Below are positions 8,674 through 13,891 of a DNA stretch of 13,891 nucleotides, one piece after another (within the stretch, counting starts at the first letter, position 1; every line of letters starts with the position of its first letter). The stretch spans positions 1 to 13,891 of the forward strand of contig CAZWEZ010000100.1 in NCBI GenBank assembly GCA_964632795.1, in the 5' to 3' direction. Under the pieces are notes generated by a model that worked only from the letters and a program-made list of their open reading frames with translations, had not been told where the DNA came from and did not search any database. The stretch is from CAZWEZ01 sp964632795. GTDB lineage: Bacteria; Pseudomonadota; Alphaproteobacteria; Rhodospirillales; 2-02-FULL-58-16. A program made the translations under genes and the position numbers.

Positions 8674-8840
8674 CTAGTGGTCTAAGTCTAACATATGGTA
8701 CCCATACGACGGCTCTCCGAGTTCACCGGCGGCGTTGCGAGGCGCTTGTGATGGGCCGCCATCACGGCGCGCCACGCGCCTGGCCGGGTGAACTCGGAGA
8801 GCCGTCGTATGGGTACCATATGTTAGACTTAGACCACTAG
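8674..8840. mobile_element. MITE-like palindromic element, short copy (167 bp, one hairpin)
   Basis: The same perfect 36-bp terminal inverted repeats (8674-8709 and 8805-8840) enclose a single 95-bp hairpin A (8710-8804). All 167 bases match the corresponding parts of the long copy at 1414-1683 without a change, in the same orientation. On the minus strand the terminal CTAG supplies the TAG stop of dnaB. Taking out the element and one CTAG rebuilds GGC TAG ACG ACC, so dnaB would end at the same codon: what is expected if CTAG, or the TA in it, was the target. No open frame of note. Confidence 0.85.
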
Positions 8841-10357
8841 CCTGGGAACCTGTGGCTCCGGTCGAGGTTTCCGAAGCGGGTGAAGACGCCCTGGAACTGG
8901 AGCTGGATGTCGCCGATCGGTCCGTGGCGCTGCTTGGCGACGATGATGTCGGCGATGTTGCGTTTCTCGTTCAGCCGCTTTTCCCAACTTTCGAACTTGG
9001 CATGGAAGTGCTCGTCGGTCTCGCTCTGGTGCTGGATCGGCTTGTCGCGTTCCAGGTAGTACTCCTCGCGGAAGATGAACATGACCACGTCGGCGTCCTG
9101 TTCGATGGACCCCGATTCCCGGAGATCCGACAGTTGCGGGCGCTTGTTGTCGCGCTGCTCGACGGCGCGCGAGAGCTGGGACAGGGCCAGCACCGGCACG
9201 TTCAGCTCCTTGGCCAGGGTCTTCAGGCCGCGGGTGATCTCCGAGACCTCCTGGACCCGGCCGTCGTTGCGCGAGGTGGAGCTGGTGCCGATCAGTTGCA
9301 GATAGTCGATGACGATCAGGCCGAGCTGTTGCTGGCGCTTGAGCCGGCGGGCCCGGGTGCGCAGGGCGCTGACGGTGAGCGCCGGGGTGTCGTCGATGAA
9401 CACCGGGATCTGGTGCAGGGTCTGGCTGGCGGCGACCAGGCGGGTGAACTCCTCGTTGGACAACTCGCCCTTGCGCATGCGGTCCGAGGAGATGTCGGAC
9501 TGTTCCGACAGGATCCGGCTGGCCAGCTGCTCCGACGACATCTCCAGCGAGAAGAAGCCGACCACGGCGCCTTCCCGGCCCTTGCTGTCGGCGTAGGTCT
9601 TGGCCGCGTTGTAGGCGATGTTGGTGGCCATCGCCGACTTGCCCATCCCCGGCCGGCCGGCGAGGATCACCAGGTCCGAGGGGTGGAGACCGCCGAGCAG
9701 CTTGTCCAGGTCGTCGAGGCTGGTCGCCACCCCGGCCAGGCCGCCGTCGCGCTTGTGGGCGATCTCGGCCATGTTGATGGCCTTGAGCACCGAGTCCTTG
9801 AATGGCGCGAAGCCGCCCTCGTATTCGCCCTTGGTGGCGATGTCGTAGAGGGCTTCCTCGGCCTTCTCGATCTGGTCGGTGGCGGTTTCCTCGACCTCTC
9901 CGGCGAAGGCCTGGTTGACCATGTCCTCGCCGAGGCGGATCAGCTCGCGCTTCAGATGCAGGTCGTGGATGATGCGGCCGTACTCGCCGGCATTGATGAC
10001 GGTGACCGCCGAGCCCAGCAGTTCGGCCAGGTAGGCGGGGCCGCCGATGTCGGCCAGGGTCTCGTCCTGCTCGAAATACCGCTGCAGGGTGACGTTGTCG
10101 GCGAGCTGGCCGCGCTCGACGAGCTTGGCGCAGGCCTCGAAGACGCGGCCGTGCTGGCCGACCACGAAGTGCTCGGGGCGCAGGAACTCGGAAACCTTCT
10201 CGAAGGCCTTGTTGTCGAGCAAAATGGCGCCGAGCAAGGCCTTTTCGGCCTCCAGGTTGTGGGGCAGGGTGCGGAATACCGATGACGCCTGGGCGGTGTC
10301 GGAGAGTTCGGGTGTCGAGAGGACGCTCGAAGGACGGGTGGTGGAGGTCGTCGCCAT
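8837..10357 (-). CDS. dnaB: Replicative DNA helicase DnaB
   Basis: DnaB is the hexameric 5'-3' helicase that unwinds DNA at the replication fork and recruits primase. The 506-aa product (from ATG 10357) has the N-terminal domain (NLEAEKALLGAILLD from residue 34), a linker, and the RecA-like domain with Walker A GRPGMGKS (234-241), SLEMSSEQLASR, Walker B LIVIDYLQLI (347-356), and the C-terminal motifs LSQLSRAVEQR, LRESGSIEQDADVV and AKQRHGP. An in-frame GTG at 10390 would add 11 residues; the ATG fits the usual family start better, but neither has a strong Shine-Dalgarno. The TAG stop is part of the palindromic element. The gap to cfa upstream is under 80 bases. Confidence 0.96.
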   Translation of the reverse strand: MATTSTTRPSSVLSTPELSDTAQASSVFRTLPHNLEAEKALLGAILLDNKAFEKVSEFLRPEHFVVGQHGRVFEACAKLVERGQLADNVTLQRYFEQDETLADIGGPAYLAELLGSAVTVINAGEYGRIIHDLHLKRELIRLGEDMVNQAFAGEVEETATDQIEKAEEALYDIATKGEYEGGFAPFKDSVLKAINMAEIAHKRDGGLAGVATSLDDLDKLLGGLHPSDLVILAGRPGMGKSAMATNIAYNAAKTYADSKGREGAVVGFFSLEMSSEQLASRILSEQSDISSDRMRKGELSNEEFTRLVAASQTLHQIPVFIDDTPALTVSALRTRARRLKRQQQLGLIVIDYLQLIGTSSTSRNDGRVQEVSEITRGLKTLAKELNVPVLALSQLSRAVEQRDNKRPQLSDLRESGSIEQDADVVMFIFREEYYLERDKPIQHQSETDEHFHAKFESWEKRLNEKRNIADIIVAKQRHGPIGDIQLQFQGVFTRFGNLDRSHRFPG

Positions 10358-10435
10358 GGCCGGCGAGATTACGCCATCATCGCGCTCCACCCACCATGTG
10401 TATTACGGGGAAAACGTGGAAAACAGGATTTTTTT

Positions 10436-11713
10436 TCAGGCCGCCCGGAGGCCGGCGTTGTCGGCCTTGTCGCCGGGCCGGGCGCGGTCCGCCACCATGT
10501 AGTCGCGGGTCAGCGGCACCGCGTCCTGATTCTTGGCGAGCTGGATCTGGAAGACGACGTTGCGCAGGTAGCGGAACGAGACCTCGCTGACCGCCAGGTA
10601 GTACTCCCACATCAGCGCGAAGCGTTCGTCGTACAAATCGACGACCTGTGCGCGGTTGGCCAGGAACCGGGTGCGCCAATGACGCAGGGTGTCGGCGTAG
10701 TGGAGGCGCAGGATCTCGATGTCGGTGATCCACAGGCCCGATTTCTCGATCGACTTGGCGATCTCCGAGAGGGCCGGGATGTAGCCGCCCGGGAAGATGT
10801 ACTTGCGGATCCACGGGTCGGTGACCCCGGGACACTCGGCCCGGCCGATGGTGTGCAGCAGGGCCACCCCGTCGTCCCTGAGCAGGTCGTTGAGCTTGGC
10901 GAAGAACTCGTCGAAATGACCGATGCCGACGTGTTCGAACATACCGACCGAGACGATGCGGTCGTAGGTGTCGTCGAGGTGGCGGTAGTCCTCGTGGATG
11001 AAACGGACCCGGTTGGACATCCCGGCGTCGATCGCCCTCAGTTCCCCGACCTTGTACTGCTCGGTGGACAGGGTCACCCCGGTGACGTCGACTCCGTTCT
11101 CGCCGGCCAGGTGGAGGGCCAGTCCGCCCCACCCCGAGCCGATGTCGAGGACCTTGTGGTCCGGCTCCAGCAGCAGTTTGGCGGCGATGTGGCGGCGCTT
11201 CTTCTCCTGGGCCAGTTCCAGGTCCTCGTCGCCGCCCTCGAAGTAGGCGCACGAGTACTGGCGGTCGGTGTCGAGGAAAAGGTCGTACAGCGCCCCGGAA
11301 AGGTCGTAGTGGTGGGAGACGTTGTCGCGGGCGGCGCCGACCGGGTTGAACTGGTGAAGGCGCCGCAGGACCAGGCCCAGCGGAGCGAAGTACCTCTCCA
11401 TCGGGTGCAGGCCGACGGTCTGGGCGTTCATGGCCGACAGTTCGAGGAGGTCGTAGATCGTGCCGTCCTCGACGGTCAGCTTTCCGTCCATATAGGCCTC
11501 GCCGAGGCTCAGCGCGGGGTTGAGGAACAGCCGCCAGTGCAGGGACTTGTCGTGGAAACGGATGGTCAGCGACGGTCCGCCGTCCCCCCCGAAGGCGTGG
11601 CGCCGGCCGGCGGCGTCGATGACTGCCAATGTCCCCACTTGGAACAGGTGGTTGCACAGTATCGAAAACAACAACGTTCCCCCCCCCACTCCTGGTGTTC
11701 GGTCGGACGGCAT
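10436..11713 (-). CDS. cfa: Cyclopropane-fatty-acyl-phospholipid synthase
   Basis: A SAM-dependent methyltransferase that adds a methylene bridge to unsaturated acyl chains of membrane phospholipids, usually in stationary phase or under acid stress. The 425-aa frame shows the lipid-binding N-terminal domain (VGTLAVIDAAGRRHAFGG, LGEAYMDGKL), then VSHHYDLSGALYDLFLD, the SAM motif LDIGSGWGGLALHLA, VGMFEHVG with the catalytic glutamate, HTIG, KYIFPGGYIP and LRLHYADTLRHW. The cysteine equivalent to E. coli Cys354 is replaced by serine (YYLAVSEVSFR), which I recall as usual in alphaproteobacterial homologues. The start is uncertain: ATG 11713 lies in a hairpin loop, while TTG at 11674 gives an N-terminus (LLFSILCNHLFQVGTL) more like relatives. 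A run of nine G (11679-11687) lies between them. A weak promoter is possible upstream, so it may be transcribed separately from rplI. Confidence 0.93.
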   Translation of the reverse strand: MPSDRTPGVGGGTLLFSILCNHLFQVGTLAVIDAAGRRHAFGGDGGPSLTIRFHDKSLHWRLFLNPALSLGEAYMDGKLTVEDGTIYDLLELSAMNAQTVGLHPMERYFAPLGLVLRRLHQFNPVGAARDNVSHHYDLSGALYDLFLDTDRQYSCAYFEGGDEDLELAQEKKRRHIAAKLLLEPDHKVLDIGSGWGGLALHLAGENGVDVTGVTLSTEQYKVGELRAIDAGMSNRVRFIHEDYRHLDDTYDRIVSVGMFEHVGIGHFDEFFAKLNDLLRDDGVALLHTIGRAECPGVTDPWIRKYIFPGGYIPALSEIAKSIEKSGLWITDIEILRLHYADTLRHWRTRFLANRAQVVDLYDERFALMWEYYLAVSEVSFRYLRNVVFQIQLAKNQDAVPLTRDYMVADRARPGDKADNAGLRAA

Positions 11714-11725
11714 TCCCCGTCCGAC
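11702..11725 (-). promoter_or_regulatory. Hairpin at the cfa start
   Basis: gtcggacgg (11702-11710) and ccgtccgac (11717-11725) form a perfect 9-bp stem with a 6-base loop containing the ATG at 11713. It lacks a T-run, so it is not a plain terminator of rplI. It could hide the ATG or lie in the leader of a TTG-started gene. Confidence 0.5.
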
Positions 11726-11750
11726 GACAAGGTTCGGGAAGACGTCGGCT

Positions 11751-11779
11751 AGACTAGCACAAACCGGTATTGTTGAAAA
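11751..11779 (-). promoter_or_regulatory. Possible cfa promoter
   Basis: On the minus strand TTTTCA (11779-11774) is followed after 17 bases by TAGTCT (11756-11751), in the 105-bp gap between rplI and cfa. Matches to the sigma-70 consensus are partial (4 of 6 and 3 of 6), so this is only a candidate. Confidence 0.25.
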
Positions 11780-11818
11780 AGCGACTTTTATGCCCGTGGC
11801 GTGACCGGGCGCAGGTTA

Positions 11819-12523
11819 TTACGGTTTCCCGGTATCTTCGGCCTCGGGGGCATCCGCGGGTGGTTTCCCGCCCGCCGCCGGGGACGGCTCGTCGTGCGGC
11901 TTGTCGACCAGTTCCTCGGGGATTTCCTCGAAGAATTTCTCGGGCGCCGGGGCGTCGCCCTCGGCGGCCCGGGCTTCCTCCTCGCGGGGTTTGGCCTTGT
12001 GGGGCGCCGGCCTGGCTTCCTCTTCCTCCTCGAGGCGGACCACGGCGCGGCCGGTCCTGGCCTGGATCGCGGCCTCCTCCTCGGAGCGCGCGACGTTGAC
12101 GGTGACCATCATCGACACCTCGGGGTGGAGGTCGACGCGCACCCCGTAGACGCCGAGCGCCTTGATCGGATGGGCCAGCTGGATCTGGCCGCGCTCGACG
12201 GTGAACCCGGCATCGGTGACCTCCTTGGCGACGTCGCGCACGGTGACCGACCCGTAGAGCTGGCCCGCCTCGCCGGCCTGGCGGATCAGCGCCACCGACA
12301 GCCCGTCGAGCTTGGCCGAGACCTTCTCGGCCTCTCCGCGGCGCTCGAGGTTGACCGCCTCGAGCTGGGTGCGCTGTTCCTTGAAGCGCAGGCGGTTGTC
12401 TTCGGTGGCGCGCAGGGCCTTCTTCCGGGGGAGCAGGAAATTGCGGGCGTAGCCGGGCTTGACGTCGACCACGTCCCCCATCTGTCCGAGCTTCTCGATG
12501 CGTTCCAAAAGGATGACTTCCAT
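11819..12523 (-). CDS. rplI: 50S ribosomal protein L9 with long acidic tail
   Basis: L9 binds 23S rRNA near the L1 stalk and restrains forward slippage of mRNA. The N-terminal domain is typical (MEVILLERIEKLGQMGDVV, then GYARNFLLPRKKAL), followed by the connecting helix and the C-terminal domain (LYGSVTVRDVA, HPIKALGVYGV). L9 is usually about 150 aa; this one is 234 aa, the excess being a tail of Glu, Pro, Ala and Lys of low complexity, longer than the extensions I know from Alphaproteobacteria. Two ATGs are adjacent. GGAG (12534-12531) lies 4 bases from the first (12526) and 7 from the second (12523), so I prefer the second. The first overlaps the stop of the upstream membrane protein gene as ATGA. 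Confidence 0.95.
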   Translation of the reverse strand: MEVILLERIEKLGQMGDVVDVKPGYARNFLLPRKKALRATEDNRLRFKEQRTQLEAVNLERRGEAEKVSAKLDGLSVALIRQAGEAGQLYGSVTVRDVAKEVTDAGFTVERGQIQLAHPIKALGVYGVRVDLHPEVSMMVTVNVARSEEEAAIQARTGRAVVRLEEEEEARPAPHKAKPREEEARAAEGDAPAPEKFFEEIPEELVDKPHDEPSPAAGGKPPADAPEAEDTGKP

Positions 12524-13467
12524 CATTCAACTCCCGATGCGCCGCCGGGATTCGCGAAGCGCTTGCGCAGCCCGACCCACTGTTCGATCAATCCCACTCC
12601 GGCGACCGTCATGGCGAGCGCCTTGGAGAACACTAGTATCAAATAAAAAACCGTCAATAGCATGCCCGGAAAGGTCACCCTGCGGGCCACGGCGTGGACC
12701 ACCGCCAGCCCCAGCAGGAAAAATGGCAGAAGCAGAAGCAAGACCAGGTTGCGCCCGATATACTCCATTTCCCACGGTCCCAGCAACGCCATGACGGCGG
12801 CACCGACCAGCAGCCACGAGAACCAGTCGGGCAGTTCCAGATCGGCGACTGAAAAGTCCGGCCGCAGGTTGCGCCCCAGGCGTCTCAGGATCGACTGGGC
12901 GAGGGCCACGTTGAGGACCGTCACCATAACCCAGAAGATGCCGATGAAGCCCGGGAACGGCGGCGCCAGGACGGCGACGATGTCGTTGCGGTCGGCCGCG
13001 TCGGCGTTCGGCATCACCGCCGAGACGAAGGTCCCCAGGTAGTCGGCGATCAGGGCGCGGATGCCGCCCTCGTGGCCGGAGCCGAGGACCGCGGTGATGA
13101 GGATCCCCGCCGCCGCCAGGGCGGTCAGCGAACACAGGATCGAGCCCGCGGGATACCACAGAGGCCGGCCGTCGGCGGCGGTCCCTTGCTTCAGCGCCTG
13201 TCGGGTCACCAGCCAGGCGGGCAGGGCATGGATCAACCCCCAGAGGCCGCCCGCCATCATCCCGCCCAACACGCCGGCGACCAGGAAACCGCCGGCGCAG
13301 GCCATCGAAGCCGCCCTCGGCCCCGAGCTCAGGCCGACCAGCAGCAGCGGCAGCGGCGCCAGATAGACCACCGGCAAGGCGCCCGCCGATCCACTCAGGA
13401 AGACGGCCATCGAGGCCATGGCGCTGAGCGCGCCGCCGGCCAATGCAATCAGGGTTTCCCTGGACAT
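12523..13467 (-). CDS. DUF2232 multi-pass membrane protein
   Basis: A 314-aa hydrophobic protein with about seven or eight membrane segments, for example residues near 8-30, 35-50, 52-75, 105-130, 175-195, 215-240 and 245-270. It matches in size, topology and place the DUF2232 (YybS-like) proteins found between rpsR and rplI in Alphaproteobacteria; the function is unknown, with no catalytic motif visible. The ATG at 13467 is preceded by a purine-rich GAGAGA at a suitable distance. The stop TGA overlaps the first ATG of rplI, so it is co-translated with ribosomal protein genes. The family call rests on position and hydropathy pattern rather than a strong motif. Confidence 0.8.
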   Translation of the reverse strand: MSRETLIALAGGALSAMASMAVFLSGSAGALPVVYLAPLPLLLVGLSSGPRAASMACAGGFLVAGVLGGMMAGGLWGLIHALPAWLVTRQALKQGTAADGRPLWYPAGSILCSLTALAAAGILITAVLGSGHEGGIRALIADYLGTFVSAVMPNADAADRNDIVAVLAPPFPGFIGIFWVMVTVLNVALAQSILRRLGRNLRPDFSVADLELPDWFSWLLVGAAVMALLGPWEMEYIGRNLVLLLLLPFFLLGLAVVHAVARRVTFPGMLLTVFYLILVFSKALAMTVAGVGLIEQWVGLRKRFANPGGASGVE

Positions 13468-13548
13468 CGTACTCTCTCGGAGGCATCCCTTCGGTGTCCT
13501 CGCGTCATCGCCATGTGAGCCGCCGATGAGGTCCCGGCGCCCGAACGC

Positions 13549-13809
13549 CTACTTGACGATAAAGGGCAACAGGGCCAGGAAGCGGGCCCGCTTGATGGCC
13601 TTCGCCAGCTCGCGCTGCTTCTTGGCCGAGACCGCGGTGATGCGGCTGGGCACGATCTTGCCGCGTTCCGAGGTGTAACGCTGCAGGAGCCTGATGTCCT
13701 TGTAGTCGATCTTGGGCGCCTTGGCGCCTGAAAACGGGCAGGTCTTGCGGCGCCGGAAGAACGGCCGCCGGCCGCCGCCGCCGCCGGAATTCCTGGGTGG
13801 GGGGCTCAT
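13549..13809 (-). CDS. rpsR: 30S ribosomal protein S18
   Basis: An 86-aa basic protein binding 16S rRNA in the platform next to S6. A Gly/Arg-rich N-terminus is followed by the S18 core: CPFSGAKAPKIDYKDIRLLQ, then ITAVSAKKQRELAKAIKRAR and LLPFI. Length is normal for Alphaproteobacteria. Its ATG overlaps the rpsF stop (ATGA), and GGAGGT lies just upstream inside rpsF, a strong ribosome binding site. Confidence 0.97.
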   Translation of the reverse strand: MSPPPRNSGGGGGRRPFFRRRKTCPFSGAKAPKIDYKDIRLLQRYTSERGKIVPSRITAVSAKKQRELAKAIKRARFLALLPFIVK

Positions 13810-13891
13810 TCCTTACCTCCGGTCTTGGGGGCGTCTTCGGTCGCCGGCTGGGGGGCGGTCGCTTCGGGGGCGTCGGCTTTGGGGGCGTCGG
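13806..13891 (-). CDS. rpsF: 30S ribosomal protein S6, C-terminal tail only
   Basis: Only the last 27 codons are in the window, ending TGA inside the rpsR ATG. The residues are Ala, Pro, Asp, Glu and Lys-rich with a repeated DAP pattern (DAPKADAPEATAPQP, ending KTGGKE). This is not the S6 core, so the name rests on position directly upstream of rpsR and on the known acidic C-terminal extensions of S6. Confidence 0.8.
   Translation of the reverse strand, partial: DAPKADAPEATAPQPATEDAPKTGGKE

Noticed and set aside
10395..10440. DnaA-box-like TTTTCCACG upstream of dnaB
   Set aside because: A single imperfect match in an A/T-rich leader, with no cluster of boxes; no evidence of an origin.

Overview
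The window is about 14 kb of GC-rich bacterial chromosome, read almost entirely on the minus strand. The gene order rpsF-rpsR-(DUF2232 membrane protein)-rplI-...-dnaB-alr-mlaE-mlaF-...-radA-cvpA-purF is, from memory of such genomes, the housekeeping block of Alphaproteobacteria of the Rhodospirillales kind. Long C-terminal tails on S6 and L9, and start/stop overlaps between successive genes, fit that assignment. A 100-N gap whose two flanks are the same 55 bases suggests a short-read, probably metagenomic, assembly.

Layout from right to left, in the direction of transcription: the last codons of rpsF (window edge), rpsR, a DUF2232 multi-pass membrane protein gene and rplI form a ribosomal-protein operon. 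Next come a cyclopropane-fatty-acid synthase gene with its own leader, then dnaB and alr, separated by a 167-bp palindromic element. alr, mlaE and mlaF overlap by 4 bases each and are surely one operon. A 305-bp gene-free stretch with a CACAGAG-type inverted repeat follows. It is the convergent junction with the only plus-strand gene, which encodes a membrane-anchored TPR protein with a 129-bp tandem repeat array that the assembly could not close. Divergent from it start radA and cvpA (8-base overlap). A 270-bp version of the palindromic element then separates cvpA from purF, which runs off the left edge.

The most unusual content is the pair of palindromic elements. They share perfect 36-bp terminal inverted repeats ending in CTAG and an identical 95-bp hairpin core. 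The longer copy carries a second, unrelated-sequence hairpin of similar architecture, so it can fold into a T-shaped three-way structure. Both copies lie in tight operon junctions, directly upstream of a start codon (purF, alr). One sits exactly on the dnaB stop codon and regenerates it. This looks like insertion of a recently mobile, non-autonomous element with a CTAG or TA target, and the hairpins may also act in RNA processing or in control of the downstream gene.

The housekeeping genes serve translation (S6, S18, L9), replication and repair (DnaB, RadA), cell wall and envelope (Alr, MlaE/MlaF, Cfa, CvpA) and purine synthesis (PurF). The TPR gene, the repeats next to it, and possibly cfa look like additions to an otherwise conserved block.
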